Assembly: GCF_000160035.2 (NCBI RefSeq)
Contig: NZ_KI535366.1
Coordinates: forward strand, 606,112-670,111
From: Catonella morbi ATCC 51271
Lineage (GTDB): Bacteria > Bacillota > Clostridia > Lachnospirales > Lachnospiraceae
DNA: 64,000 nucleotides
Direction of reading: 5' to 3'
Within the stretch, counting starts at the first letter, position 1; each line of letters opens with the position of its first letter. The notes beneath the pieces were generated by a model. The model saw nothing but the letters and a program-made list of their open reading frames with translations, was not told the DNA's origin and searched no databases. Both the position numbers and the translations under genes were made by a program. Shown here piece after piece: positions 37,836 through 47,152 of this stretch.

Positions 37836-38564
37836 TCAAGAAACAAAGTATGCAATTATAGTCAATATCCATAAATGTGCCGGATAGAATACATAAAAGA
37901 AATATTTACTAAACTTGGTGTACGGTCCATGTTCTCCATTGTAAAGATATAGAAACGGAATTACCGTTATAAACATAAAATCAGAATTATAGGCAAGCAT
38001 TTTCACCGTCGCTGTCACAGTATCATAAGGAACAAAGAATATAGCGCAAATAACCGCTGCAAGTACTATATATAAGATATTTCTGAGCTTCGCGTTTTTA
38101 TAGGTATAATAGGTGATTATCATAAACGGAAGTATCAGATAGCCGCCTTCTCCAATTACAAAACCTACAACAAAATTCACTGCAACTACAATGTATCTGG
38201 TAGATTTAGTGTCTATATACTTCAATGCCGCCACTATAGTTACTCCGATTGCAAGCGTTAAGAAAATATTATTAGAAATCATAATCTGCTTTGAGGCAAA
38301 TAAAAGTCCAAGTAAAATATTTCCCGAAAACATAATTGCTGCCGCCCCATATAAGCGGTATATATATTTTTTTATATCGTGGGTATATAGCACTCCTTCT
38401 ACAGCTCCATAAGCAAACCAAACCGCCACACATCTGGTTAATATATGAAATATTCCGATTAAATCACCGGAAATCAGCCCGGGTACAAGGCTTAAATGGT
38501 CCGTTACCATAAGTAATGCCATAAATATTTTAATTTGAAATTGATTAAAGCCAAATTTTTTCAT
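37836..38564 (-). CDS. TraX-family membrane protein
   Basis: A 242-residue, very hydrophobic protein with about eight membrane helices. The N-terminal FNQFQIKIFMALLMVTDHL and the C-terminal FFYVFYPAHLWIL are the conserved blocks of the TraX family. TraX acetylates F-pilin in conjugative plasmids; chromosomal members in Firmicutes are acyltransferase-3-like proteins of unknown substrate. No conjugation gene is nearby. It is monocistronic with its own terminator. Confidence 0.82.
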   Translation of the reverse strand: MKKFGFNQFQIKIFMALLMVTDHLSLVPGLISGDLIGIFHILTRCVAVWFAYGAVEGVLYTHDIKKYIYRLYGAAAIMFSGNILLGLLFASKQIMISNNIFLTLAIGVTIVAALKYIDTKSTRYIVVAVNFVVGFVIGEGGYLILPFMIITYYTYKNAKLRNILYIVLAAVICAIFFVPYDTVTATVKMLAYNSDFMFITVIPFLYLYNGEHGPYTKFSKYFFYVFYPAHLWILTIIAYFVS

Positions 38565-38746
38565 ACATATTTACCTCCTCAAGCAATAAGATATTTTAGT
38601 TCATTTATAACCTGCTATATCATACCTAACTTTACAATTAAAATCAATAAGTTATCTTACTTTATTTTTATTACAAATTAGCACCTCACTTTGTTACTAG
38701 TGTGTTACCATCAAAGAGAAACGTCAAGAAACGCAGTCAAAGAAAA

Positions 38747-38784
38747 ATCCCACAAACTCAAGATTTCTCTTGAATTTATGGGAT
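38747..38784 (-). terminator. Terminator of the L13-S9 operon
   Basis: Minus strand: ATCCCATAAATTCAAGAG paired with CTTGAGTTTGTGGGAT, then TTTTTC. It lies 18 bp after the rpsI stop. Confidence 0.75.
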
Positions 38785-38801
38785 GTAATTTTAATAATAA
38801 G

Positions 38802-39194
38802 TTATCGCTTGCTAAACTGTGGAGCTTTACGAGCTTTCTTAAGTCCGTATTTCTTTCTTTCCTTCATTCTTGAATCACGAGTAAGGAAACCTGCTTTCTT
38901 AAGAGATGGACGATAGTCTGCATCTGCCTCAAGAAGAGCTCTTGAAATACCATGACGAATAGCACCAGCCTGACCTGTAGTTCCACCACCATGAACTGTA
39001 ACGAGAACATCAAACTTCTCAACAGTCTGTGTAAGTGCAAGTGGCTGACGAACTATAGTCTTTAATGTCTCAAGACTGAAATAATCATCTATATTTCTCT
39101 TATTTACTACAATCTTACCTGTTCCTGCTACAAGATATACTCTTGCAACACTGCTTTTTCTTCTTCCGGTTCCATAAAATTTAACAGTAGCCAA
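38802..39194 (-). CDS. rpsI: 30S ribosomal protein S9
   Basis: A 130-residue protein with the S9 signature [20 protein letters not shown] and the C-terminal [12 protein letters not shown] tail that reaches the decoding centre. It begins 24 bp after rplM, the universal L13-S9 pair. Confidence 0.98.
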   Translation of the reverse strand: MATVKFYGTGRRKSSVARVYLVAGTGKIVVNKRNIDDYFSLETLKTIVRQPLALTQTVEKFDVLVTVHGGGTTGQAGAIRHGISRALLEADADYRPSLKKAGFLTRDSRMKERKKYGLKKARKAPQFSKR

Positions 39195-39218
39195 TGTAAT
39201 ATCCTCCCTTCACTCTAA

Positions 39219-39659
39219 TTAATATCTGCTCTTGATTTCATAAACTTCAGGCTTCTGAGCTGTCTGTGCATATTCAGCACCTGCATAAACGTGAAGCTTA
39301 GTAAGCATCTTATTACCAAGAGTTCCGTTTGGAAGCATGCCCTTTACTGCGTGAGTAATAGCATCTTCTGGCTTTGTATTAAGAGTTTCCCTAAGAGTTT
39401 TCTGCTTAAGTCCACCAACATAATCACTGTGACGATAGTAAATCTTCTGGTCAAGCTTCTTACCGCTTACCTTAATTCCCTTTGCATTAATAACGATTAC
39501 ATAATCACCGGTATCTACAAAAGGTGTATATTCAGGCTTTCTCTTACCTCTTAAAAGGTTTGCCACTTCTGTTGCAAGGCGTCCAAGTGTCTGTCCCTCA
39601 GCATCGATTACATACCACTTCTTCTCAACGCTGTTAGGGTTAGCCATAAATGTCTTCAT
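39219..39659 (-). CDS. rplM: 50S ribosomal protein L13
   Basis: A 146-residue protein with [17 protein letters not shown] at the start and [14 protein letters not shown], the L13 signature region. The frame is open 11 codons upstream, but the ATG at 39657-39659 follows GGGAGG and gives the usual length. It is preceded by a ~140-nt leader and a consensus promoter. Confidence 0.98.
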   Translation of the reverse strand: MKTFMANPNSVEKKWYVIDAEGQTLGRLATEVANLLRGKRKPEYTPFVDTGDYVIVINAKGIKVSGKKLDQKIYYRHSDYVGGLKQKTLRETLNTKPEDAITHAVKGMLPNGTLGNKMLTKLHVYAGAEYAQTAQKPEVYEIKSRY

Positions 39660-39806
39660 GGTTATTCCTCCCAAAAATATTGTTAAAAGCACATTAAGGA
39701 GTATGTGCTGCTTCGTCTGTTATTATGTCAGAAAAAATATGTATCACCTTGACAGGATGTCCGGGCCTGTCTGAATAATAGCATAGTTATTCCGTCACAG
39801 CTATTT
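39660..39806 (-). promoter_or_regulatory. Structured leader of rplM-rpsI
   Basis: The untranslated leader contains at least two hairpins: GACAGG...CCTGTC around 39751-39774 and AGCACATA...TATGTGCT-type pairing around 39688-39712. In Firmicutes the L13 operon is often autoregulated through such a leader (the L13 leader motif). I see the hairpins and location, but cannot confirm the motif without a covariance search. Confidence 0.5.
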
Positions 39807-39835
39807 ATTATACAGCTATACACACATCTTGTCAA
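39807..39835 (-). promoter_or_regulatory. Consensus promoter of the L13-S9 operon
   Basis: Minus strand: TTGACA (39830-39835), 17-bp spacer, TATAAT (39807-39812), both boxes perfect. The -35 box overlaps the aroK stop codon. Confidence 0.9.
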
Positions 39836-40341
39836 GTAAAATCTTCCAAAATTTTGCCCACTATTTCACTTACCGAAAGACCGTCAGTGTCAATAGTTTT
39901 ATCCGCAGCCATTTCATACAATTCTTTTCTGTCAGTCATTAACTGTTCTACCTTAACAAGCTTATCTTCGCCGATAAGAAGAGGTCTGGTCTTATCTCCT
40001 TCAAGCCTCTCCAATACTGTCTCAGGCTTAATTCTTAGATAAAATACCTTACCGAGCTGTTTTAAAAGCGGAATATTCGCCTGATTGATAATAATGCCGC
40101 CTCCGGTTGAAATTACCTTATTATCGGTACTTGCCAACAGGTTTTTAAGGGTTTCGTTTTCAAGCCTTCTAAAATATGCCTCTCCCTTATCTGCAAATAT
40201 CTCACTTATTTTACAGCCCTCGTAAGCTTCTATAAGTTCATCGGTATCCACAAAGACCATATCGGTCTTTTCCTCCAACGACTTCCCTATCGTAGTCTTA
40301 CCCGAACCCATAAAACCTATCAGCACTATGTTTTTCATCAT
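39832..40341 (-). CDS. aroK: Shikimate kinase
   Basis: Phosphorylates shikimate in aromatic amino acid synthesis. The 169 residues contain Walker A GFMGSGKTTIG (about 9-19), the shikimate-binding DTDE (about 33-36), FRRLE, the STGGGI motif (about 78-83) and the lid residues DKTRPLL. The start overlaps the aroD stop (ATGATG). Confidence 0.95.
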   Translation of the reverse strand: MMKNIVLIGFMGSGKTTIGKSLEEKTDMVFVDTDELIEAYEGCKISEIFADKGEAYFRRLENETLKNLLASTDNKVISTGGGIIINQANIPLLKQLGKVFYLRIKPETVLERLEGDKTRPLLIGEDKLVKVEQLMTDRKELYEMAADKTIDTDGLSVSEIVGKILEDFT

Positions 40342-41099
40342 AATACTTCATCCAGCTTAGTTAATATTTCTCTTACCTCTTCAATATCCATCTGTCCCGG
40401 AGCACTTGACCTTCCTATACTGGCAAAAGTAATGGATGAGCCTGTAAATCCTCCGAGAAGTCTTGTTACTCTTCCCATATTTCCCATAGCTATACTGATT
40501 ATAGGCTTTGGATTAGGGCGGGTGTAAGTGAGAATAGTTGCTGTCATTATTCTCATTACATCTTTTTTCTTATGAGGCATGGTTGCAATCTTAAGAATAT
40601 CAGCATTACAATTATCAATAACAGAAAGCCTGTAGACCAATTCAGCAGTATCGGGAGTGCCCTCATAATCATGATAAGAACCGATTACCTTCACATTTGT
40701 GAAACTATGGATTTCATCTATTATATCTCTTGCTTTTAACTTAAATGAAAATACTTCAACATCAATAAGGTCGATAATTCCTGCATTGGCAACAGAAAGA
40801 ATCAAATCCTTGTATTTCTCGTTTTCAATTTCCTTACCGCCTTCAAGCAGGGTTCTGAATGTATAAATTATTGGCATTTCTCCGATAATTTCCCGCATTT
40901 CAGTCAAAATATCATTATGAAAATCCTCATCAAATTCGCCCTCAGTAAGACTGTCGGCTCTCCACTCAATGAGATCCGCCTTGCTTTCTACTGCCTTTTT
41001 TGCCGCTTCAAGCACCTCTGCTTTGCTTCTTCCCATTACAATGACACAGATTTTAGGTTTGCCCTCACCAATAGTTAAGTTTCTTACAGTTACGTCCAT
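40338..41099 (-). CDS. aroD: Type I 3-dehydroquinate dehydratase
   Basis: Dehydrates 3-dehydroquinate via a Schiff base. The 253 residues contain LIEWRADSL, FTNVKVIGSYHDYEGTP with the catalytic-type His, ILKIATMPHKKKD with the Schiff-base Lys, and the C-terminal GSSITFASIGRSSAPGQ. It lies 18 bp after aroE and overlaps aroK, forming aroE-aroD-aroK. Confidence 0.95.
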   Translation of the reverse strand: MDVTVRNLTIGEGKPKICVIVMGRSKAEVLEAAKKAVESKADLIEWRADSLTEGEFDEDFHNDILTEMREIIGEMPIIYTFRTLLEGGKEIENEKYKDLILSVANAGIIDLIDVEVFSFKLKARDIIDEIHSFTNVKVIGSYHDYEGTPDTAELVYRLSVIDNCNADILKIATMPHKKKDVMRIMTATILTYTRPNPKPIISIAMGNMGRVTRLLGGFTGSSITFASIGRSSAPGQMDIEEVREILTKLDEVL

Positions 41100-41117
41100 A
41101 GTCGGCTCTCCTTTCTT

Positions 41118-41978
41118 CTAAAAGAACTTGCTTCTTACTTCTTCAACCGGCATATCTTTCCCTGTATAAAGCTTAAAAGCATATACACCCTGCCACAACA
41201 ACATCCCTTTTCCGTCTATACAGATACAACCTGCGTTACCGGCTTCTTTTAAAAGCCTGGTTTCTATCGGATTGTAGACCACATCGGCCACAACAAGATT
41301 TTTATGAAAAGCTGATATATCTTTAATCACAGATTCATTTTCAAGCGGTTTCATCCCGGCTACAGTGGCATTTACAAAAATATCAGCCTGCTTAATAGTT
41401 TCTGTATATTTAGTTTCATCTAAAATGTCATAGATGTTTATAACTGTATCCGGAACTTCTTTCTTAATTCTTTCTATGGTTTCAAGCATCCTCTTAAAAG
41501 ATTCACTCTTTTTATTGAAAATGCATATTTCACGCGCACCGTCTAAGGCTAACTGTACTACAATTGATGTTGCAGCACCTCCCGCTCCGGTAACCACAAT
41601 CTTTTTATTTTTTACGGTAATATTATGAGCTTCGAGGTTCTTTACAAAACCCGTTCCGTCTGTATTATAGCCTATCAACCTGCCGTTCTCATTAACTACC
41701 GTATTTACCGCACCTATAAGTCTTGCCTCAGGAGACAATTCATCTATATAAGACATTACATCATTTTTGCATGGCATTGTCAGGTTAAATCCGCGCATAT
41801 TATAAAGCCTTGCAGCCGAAACAGCTTCTTTCAGCCCTTCTCTGCCCACATCTATCGCAACATATACATAGTCCAGTCCGAGTCTTTCAAAACTGTAATT
41901 ATACATTGCCGGCGAACCTGAATGTTTCACCGGTGAACCAAACAAAGCAAGCAATCTTGTACGTCCCGTAATATTCAT
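41118..41978 (-). CDS. aroE: Shikimate dehydrogenase
   Basis: Reduces 3-dehydroshikimate with NADPH. The 286 residues from MNITGRTRLLALFGSPVKHS carry the substrate-binding SGSPAMYN and NLTMPCKND (with the catalytic Lys), GYNTDGTGF, the Rossmann motif VTGAGGAATS and VADVVYNPIETRLL. An upstream in-frame ATG would overlap yqeG by 35 bp. The ATG at 41976-41978 has AGAGGG before it and fits the family start. Confidence 0.94.
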   Translation of the reverse strand: MNITGRTRLLALFGSPVKHSGSPAMYNYSFERLGLDYVYVAIDVGREGLKEAVSAARLYNMRGFNLTMPCKNDVMSYIDELSPEARLIGAVNTVVNENGRLIGYNTDGTGFVKNLEAHNITVKNKKIVVTGAGGAATSIVVQLALDGAREICIFNKKSESFKRMLETIERIKKEVPDTVINIYDILDETKYTETIKQADIFVNATVAGMKPLENESVIKDISAFHKNLVVADVVYNPIETRLLKEAGNAGCICIDGKGMLLWQGVYAFKLYTGKDMPVEEVRSKFF

Positions 41979-41979
41979 A

Positions 41980-42495
41980 TCAGCCCTCTGATTTTCTTTC
42001 CTTTTCATAGGCATTTAATACAATCTTTTCAAGATATCTTTTTAAAACTATCTGTATCTCTTCTTTTTTATCAATCGGATTAAGCAAAATAGATACGATT
42101 CCTGCCTTTTTTGCTCCCCAGATATCTGTAAAAAGCTGATCTCCTATAAATACTGTCGTTTCTTTCTTTGTGCCCATCATCCGCATGGCTTTGATATAGT
42201 TTGCGGGATTTGGCTTCCCTGCCTTATAAATATAGAGAGAACGAATATTTACATTAAATCTTTTCACTCTCTCTAATTTATTATTTGACAGTAAAAATGT
42301 CTTGAATCCCATCTTTTTCAGTTCACCAAACAATTTTTCGATTCTTTCATCAGCGTCTGCACCATGGGGTACAAGGGTATTGTCGATATCAAATATCAAC
42401 CCCCTTATACCTTTCTTATACAATCCGCTAAAATCAATCTCATAAATTGAATTTTTCCTTAAATCCGGATAAAATTTTCTAAAAGCTTTCATCAT
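41980..42495 (-). CDS. yqeG: YqeG-family HAD phosphatase
   Basis: A 171-residue HAD IIIA-type phosphatase. The nucleophile motif is FDIDNTLVPHG (about 36-46), motif II is FLLSNN (about 66-71), and motif III/IV is KPNPANY then VFIGDQLFTDI. YqeG-like proteins sit beside aroE in Bacillus and many Clostridia, as here, and are proposed phosphatidylglycerophosphate phosphatases. It overlaps the barstar-like gene by 4 bp. Confidence 0.88.
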   Translation of the reverse strand: MMKAFRKFYPDLRKNSIYEIDFSGLYKKGIRGLIFDIDNTLVPHGADADERIEKLFGELKKMGFKTFLLSNNKLERVKRFNVNIRSLYIYKAGKPNPANYIKAMRMMGTKKETTVFIGDQLFTDIWGAKKAGIVSILLNPIDKKEEIQIVLKRYLEKIVLNAYEKERKSEG

Positions 42496-42755
42496 ACCAG
42501 TTTAATGTTCTCGTTTGACTGCTCAGCCTGTTCAAAGGTATCTAAAATTTCCTGACCATATTCTCCCAGATTAATCTCAAGAAGGTCAACATCTTCAAAA
42601 GTAATCTCTGTTGAATCCTCTATTGAAAGCAAATACTCCAAAAGTGTGTCTGTGTCTGTAATACTATCTTCCTCAAGATTAAAAACTCCTTCAAGATATG
42701 AATGAGCCATAGCTTTTGTGGCCATTTCTCCGCAATCAATAACAATTTCTTCCAT
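42492..42755 (-). CDS. Barstar-like ribonuclease inhibitor
   Basis: An 87-residue acidic protein from MEEIVIDCGEM, matching the barstar family in length (about 90) and pattern: IVIDCGEMATKAMAHSYLEGVFNL at the start, TEITFEDVDLLEINLGEYGQ, and the C-terminal LDTFEQAEQSNENIKL. The TTFL-type Trp/Asp contacts of true barstar are only partly present. The ATG at 42753-42755 has AGGAG upstream; an in-frame upstream ATG lacks a site. No barnase is in the window, so it is an orphan inhibitor or antitoxin relic. Confidence 0.65.
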   Translation of the reverse strand: MEEIVIDCGEMATKAMAHSYLEGVFNLEEDSITDTDTLLEYLLSIEDSTEITFEDVDLLEINLGEYGQEILDTFEQAEQSNENIKLV

Positions 42756-42834
42756 ACTTACCGCTCTCCTTTTTAAATCAAAATACTTTGTATACATAAT
42801 TTATGCCACAATCATGTATGCTTGTCAATAACTA

Positions 42835-43686
42835 TTACACTAATCTTATTCCATCCTTTTCGATTACAATAACTCTCTCTTTATACAGCCTTCCGATTGC
42901 CCTCTTAAAAGCAGCTTTGCTCATATTAAATTCTTTTTTTATTTCCTCAGCATCACTCTTGTCCTGATAAGGCAGGTTTCCTCCTGCCGCCTTTAATTTC
43001 CGAAGTATCACCTCTGAGTCCGAATCCATCTGTACATAGGCTTTCTGTCTGAGTGAAAGGTCTAACTTTCCGTCTTCTTTTACCTCAAGTACCCTCGCCT
43101 CTATCTCATCTCCTGCCTTAAGTTCTTTATGAAGCTCCTTCTTTGGAACTAAAGCAGAGTATTTATTATCTACTGCCACATAGGCCCCAAACTGCTCATG
43201 TATCTGATAGACCGTTCCTTTTACCATATCATCCTTCCGGTAAGGAGGCAGTAGAGAAAGTCTTGAATACAAATCCATGGTTGCACAAAGTCTGTCACTT
43301 AAATCAACATACATTGTTACAAGGATATCATCTCCTGCTTTAATATCATAAATCTGTTCCTTAAAAGGTAAAAGCAAGTCCTTTGGAAGTCCCCAATCAA
43401 GGAAGGCTCCTATTTTTGTAACTTCCTTCACCTTTAATTTTTTTATTTCACCAACCTTGATAAGCGGTTCAATTTTGGTAGCTATCATCCTATCTTCCGA
43501 ATCTTTATAGAGAAATACCTCTATTTCAGAGCCCGGCTTCATATCATCTGTCACCTGATTTTTAGGAAGCAGCACCTCATCTTTGACATCCCTGTTTTTG
43601 TTATCTTTTTTTTCTATATCCGTTAAATACAGGCCAAAGTCCGTCTTTTTAACCACCACCAACGTCTGTGTACAGCCTAATCTCAT
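42835..43686 (-). CDS. cvfB: CvfB-family S1-like RNA-binding protein
   Basis: A 283-residue protein with three S1-like domains (about 1-65, 70-140, 150-215) and a C-terminal winged helix (NMSKAAFKRAIGRLYKERVI). KIGAFLDWGLPKDLLLPF and RLSLLPPYRKDDMVKGTV are conserved in the CvfB/YitL family. CvfB influences virulence and RNA metabolism in Staphylococcus. No catalytic role is visible. Confidence 0.9.
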   Translation of the reverse strand: MRLGCTQTLVVVKKTDFGLYLTDIEKKDNKNRDVKDEVLLPKNQVTDDMKPGSEIEVFLYKDSEDRMIATKIEPLIKVGEIKKLKVKEVTKIGAFLDWGLPKDLLLPFKEQIYDIKAGDDILVTMYVDLSDRLCATMDLYSRLSLLPPYRKDDMVKGTVYQIHEQFGAYVAVDNKYSALVPKKELHKELKAGDEIEARVLEVKEDGKLDLSLRQKAYVQMDSDSEVILRKLKAAGGNLPYQDKSDAEEIKKEFNMSKAAFKRAIGRLYKERVIVIEKDGIRLV

Positions 43687-43698
43687 TTTCTTCCCTCT

Positions 43699-44430
43699 CT
43701 ATCTGAATTCAAACTCAACTTTCGCAAAATTCTCTCCTGCTTCATTTTCCAAAGAAACAAATATTTTTTTATTTTCAGTATCAAAATAATAAACGGGTAC
43801 CATTATCTCGTCTAGAACCGCAGCTTTTTTGTACTCAACCCTTATCTGCCTAAGGTCGTTTATTTCAAAGCTTTCAGGCATAAAATCAAGTGCTATTCTT
43901 ACATATTCTCTGTTATTCATATGGTAATTTGAATCAAGATGTGACTCTTTTACCTTTAACCCTTCTGCTTTTATGATTTTTTCTGCATTCTCCGGTATAA
44001 CTATCTTCCTGTCAGCCTTTTCCATAGGAAATTCTTCGTCTATTTCAAAGCCTGTGCCCTCTTCCTGCTCATATTTTACAGGCTTGCCCTTCTTCGTATC
44101 CACATAAAACCAGATAGAATTTGCGTAGGCACATACTTCTTTGGCTTCATTATACATAATGAAATTCCTAAGTCCGTAAAAGCCTTTAATCTCATAAGCC
44201 CTGGTCTCAACTTCTATTTCCTCATCTATCTTAGGCCTTGAATTAATTACAATCTGCCATGAACTTAGAAACCAGGCTCTATCCATCTTAATAAGTTTTT
44301 CCCTGTCAAGTCCCGCCTCATTTCCATGAAAGGTAGAGCAATCCTGAAAATAACTTATAAGATGTGGAATGGTAAGTTTACTGTCCTTTCCTGTTTCGCT
44401 GAATCTCACCTTACTTTTAAATGTATACAT
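43699..44430 (-). CDS. Acyl-ACP thioesterase
   Basis: A 243-residue double-hotdog protein of the FatA/FatB-like bacterial family. It hydrolyses acyl-ACP to free fatty acids. The N-terminal hotdog has RFSETGKDSKLTIPHLI and WFLSSWQIVI; the second has SHLDSNYHMNNREYVRIALDFMP, which carries the catalytic Asp/Asn/His set. The start overlaps recD2 by 14 bp. Confidence 0.9.
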   Translation of the reverse strand: MYTFKSKVRFSETGKDSKLTIPHLISYFQDCSTFHGNEAGLDREKLIKMDRAWFLSSWQIVINSRPKIDEEIEVETRAYEIKGFYGLRNFIMYNEAKEVCAYANSIWFYVDTKKGKPVKYEQEEGTGFEIDEEFPMEKADRKIVIPENAEKIIKAEGLKVKESHLDSNYHMNNREYVRIALDFMPESFEINDLRQIRVEYKKAAVLDEIMVPVYYFDTENKKIFVSLENEAGENFAKVEFEFR

Positions 44431-46654
44431 TGTCGGCTTCCTCCATTTCTATTATGCTGTCCACCAACCCCGAATTTCTTCTCATCTCGCTCTCATTTTG
44501 AATCATTTCATATACCGAACTTTCACTTCCTACGATTGTAACACATTTTCTTGCTCTTGTAACTGCTGTATATAAAAGATTTCTGTTAAGCAATGGCTTA
44601 GGCGCATTTAAAAGCGGAATTATAACAGCAGGATATTCGCTCCCCTGCGATTTATGTATGGTGACCGCATAGGCAAGGTCTAATTCCTCTAAGGTTGAGT
44701 TAGTATATTCTACAAGTTTTCCTTCATCAAATTCCACAGTAACGGTTCCCGCAAATTCATTTATATCCCTTATAATTCCACAATCTCCGTTAAAAACTCC
44801 CATACCTGTTTTAACCGTAATCCCTCTGGCTGTAACAATTTTCCACTCTATCTGATAATCATTTTTTATCTGCATCACCTTATCATTTACACGAAAAATC
44901 ATTTCTCCCCATTGTTTCTCTTTTTTATCAAAAGACGGAGGATTAATGTACATTTGCAGGATTTTATTTAAATTTTCAACTCCCAATTCTCCCTTTCTTG
45001 AAGGAGTCAAAACCTGAATATCATACTTTGTGGCAGCTACATAAGGAGGCAGTTTTTCTGCAATCAGACTTACCAGGGCTCTTTGTATCTGCAAAGCATT
45101 ATTCATTGAAAGCATAAAAAAATCCTTGCTTTTATTGTCTAACTTAATGCTCTTTCCTGCATTGATTTTATGTGCATTGGTTATAATATCGCTTTCCGCT
45201 GCCTGTCTGAATACTTCATTTAACTTTACCACATTGAATTTTTCGGAACTGATTATATCCTTAAGCACCTTCCCCGGTCCTACACTGGGAAGCTGGTTCA
45301 CATCTCCTACCAAAATCAGCCTTGTGCCTACAGTTATAGCCTTAAGTAAGGAATACATAAGATAAATATCCACCATGGACATCTCATCTATAATTATAAC
45401 ATCAGCCTCAAGAGGATTGGCTTCATTTCTTTCAAAGCGCATGGAACCGCCCTCTTCCGGATCCCCGTTAAGCTCTAAAAGCCTATGTATGGTCTGCGCC
45501 TCCATGCCCGTTGTTTCAGTCATCCTCTTTGCTGCCCTGCCTGTAGGTGCTGCAAGCAGGATTTCCATATTCTGAGTTTCAAAAAGCTTGATTATAGCAT
45601 TTATTGTAGTTGTCTTCCCCGTACCCGGCCCTCCCGTAATGATAACAAGTCCGCTCTCTACCGCTTCATACACAGCCTTTCTTTGTAAATCTTCAAGCTT
45701 TATTCCAACCTTTTCTTCAACCTCTTTTACCTTGGTTTCCATGACCTTAACATTATTTTCACTTTTGGCATTTAAGTCTAACAGCTTTCTTGCAACCGTA
45801 AGCTCCATATAATATAAATTGTTATTGTAAACCCTGCGTTCCCCATTAATCTCTTTTAGAACTATTTTTCTTTCTATAGTAAGTTCATAAATATCATTTT
45901 CAAATTCGGTCTCAGAAATTCCAAGCAGCCTCTTAGTTTCCTCCAACAAACTCTCAAAAGGAAGATAGGTATGTCCGTTCGATGCAGCTATACTTAATGT
46001 ATATAAAATTCCTGCCTTCATTCTCATGGAAGATTCAGGTGGAAAACCCATTTTAATTGCAATTTCGTCTGCAGTCTTAAATCCCACTCCTGCAATATCA
46101 TCCGCAAGCCTGTACGGATTTTCACGTACAACCTTCATAACTTTAATTCCATACTCTTTATATATCTTCATAGCAAGGGCATTGGAAACTCCGTACTGAT
46201 TAAGAAAAAGCATGGCTGTTCTAAACTCTCTTTTTTCTTCAAACTGAGTGCCTATCTCTATGGCTTTTTTCTCAGTAATTCCCTTTATCTCAGCCAGTCT
46301 TTCAGGCTCATGCTCAATTATATTAAAGGTTTCATCCCCAAATTTCTTTACTATTTTGGCAGCCAAAGCCTGCCCGATGCCCTTTATAATGCCTGAACCA
46401 AGGTATTTCTCCATAGCCATTGAAGTCTCAGGTTCTTTTATCTCATAAGAGTTAACGCTGAACTGTATGCCATACTGTTTATGTTCTACATAATTTCCTT
46501 CTGCTATAATCCCGTCTCCCTCGGTTAAATCAGCAAAATATCCGGTACACATAACCTCATCGCCTTCTACGCTGAGGCTTGCAACCGTATAAGCATTCTC
46601 CTCATTTCTAAAAATGATTTTCTCCACATAACCATTAATAGTTTCTATTTCCAA
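44417..46654 (-). CDS. recD2: RecD2-type ATP-dependent DNA helicase
   Basis: A 745-residue superfamily 1B helicase used in DNA repair. The N-terminal region holds helix-hairpin-helix repeats (GSGIIKGIGQALAAKIVKKF, IKGITEKKAIEIG). The helicase core has ITGGPGTGKTTTINAI (about 335-350), IIDEMSMVDIYLMYSLL, LVGDVNQLPSVGPG and the C-terminal AVTIHKSQGSEY, then YTAVTRARK. I chose the TTG at 46652-46654 because GGAG lies 8 nt upstream; an in-frame TTG 24 bp earlier lacks a site. Confidence 0.93.
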   Translation of the reverse strand: MEIETINGYVEKIIFRNEENAYTVASLSVEGDEVMCTGYFADLTEGDGIIAEGNYVEHKQYGIQFSVNSYEIKEPETSMAMEKYLGSGIIKGIGQALAAKIVKKFGDETFNIIEHEPERLAEIKGITEKKAIEIGTQFEEKREFRTAMLFLNQYGVSNALAMKIYKEYGIKVMKVVRENPYRLADDIAGVGFKTADEIAIKMGFPPESSMRMKAGILYTLSIAASNGHTYLPFESLLEETKRLLGISETEFENDIYELTIERKIVLKEINGERRVYNNNLYYMELTVARKLLDLNAKSENNVKVMETKVKEVEEKVGIKLEDLQRKAVYEAVESGLVIITGGPGTGKTTTINAIIKLFETQNMEILLAAPTGRAAKRMTETTGMEAQTIHRLLELNGDPEEGGSMRFERNEANPLEADVIIIDEMSMVDIYLMYSLLKAITVGTRLILVGDVNQLPSVGPGKVLKDIISSEKFNVVKLNEVFRQAAESDIITNAHKINAGKSIKLDNKSKDFFMLSMNNALQIQRALVSLIAEKLPPYVAATKYDIQVLTPSRKGELGVENLNKILQMYINPPSFDKKEKQWGEMIFRVNDKVMQIKNDYQIEWKIVTARGITVKTGMGVFNGDCGIIRDINEFAGTVTVEFDEGKLVEYTNSTLEELDLAYAVTIHKSQGSEYPAVIIPLLNAPKPLLNRNLLYTAVTRARKCVTIVGSESSVYEMIQNESEMRRNSGLVDSIIEMEEADNVYI

Positions 46655-46766
46655 AATACTATCTCCTATACTTAACAAGCCTGCATACAGTTATTAACCA
46701 TATGCAGGCGATTTAGGTCATATTATTTGCAAAGTAATCTGTAAATAATATCCTTATTATATCAAT

Positions 46767-47150
46767 TTACTTCTCAGAGCCGCCTTTGGCAGGTACTGAA
46801 GCAGCGGTATTTCTCTTCATGGACTCATATAACATCTTAGCTATCCCCAAGTCTGTATTCTTTGTAAGAATCTCAGCCTTGTCTTTAATAAAAGTATCAT
46901 TAAACATAGACATATATTCATTGTCCTTCTCGGAATCTACTCCGTCTATGTGAGATATTTCTTCCATTTTAGCCATAATCTGCTCTACCATATAAGATTC
47001 AAAGGATTTGCAGGCTTTCATAAGCTCTTCATCATCAGTAGTATTCTCAGCTCTTTTCACTGAATCGGTAAGCTTCTTCGTAACCATTCCGTTGGTGGTA
47101 TTCTCCATAAGCCCATTGTAATAGTTATTGTTTATAGAAAGGAAATCCAT
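46767..47150 (-). CDS. flgJ: FlgJ-like rod-binding protein
   Basis: A 127-residue protein matching the N-terminal rod-cap domain of FlgJ (LMKACKSFESYMVEQIMAKM, YMSMFNDTFIKDKA). It lacks the muramidase domain, as is usual in Firmicutes. It begins 2 bp after the flgG-like gene and ends the sigma-D operon. Confidence 0.85.
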   Translation of the reverse strand: MDFLSINNNYYNGLMENTTNGMVTKKLTDSVKRAENTTDDEELMKACKSFESYMVEQIMAKMEEISHIDGVDSEKDNEYMSMFNDTFIKDKAEILTKNTDLGIAKMLYESMKRNTAASVPAKGGSEK

Positions 47151-47152
47151 TA

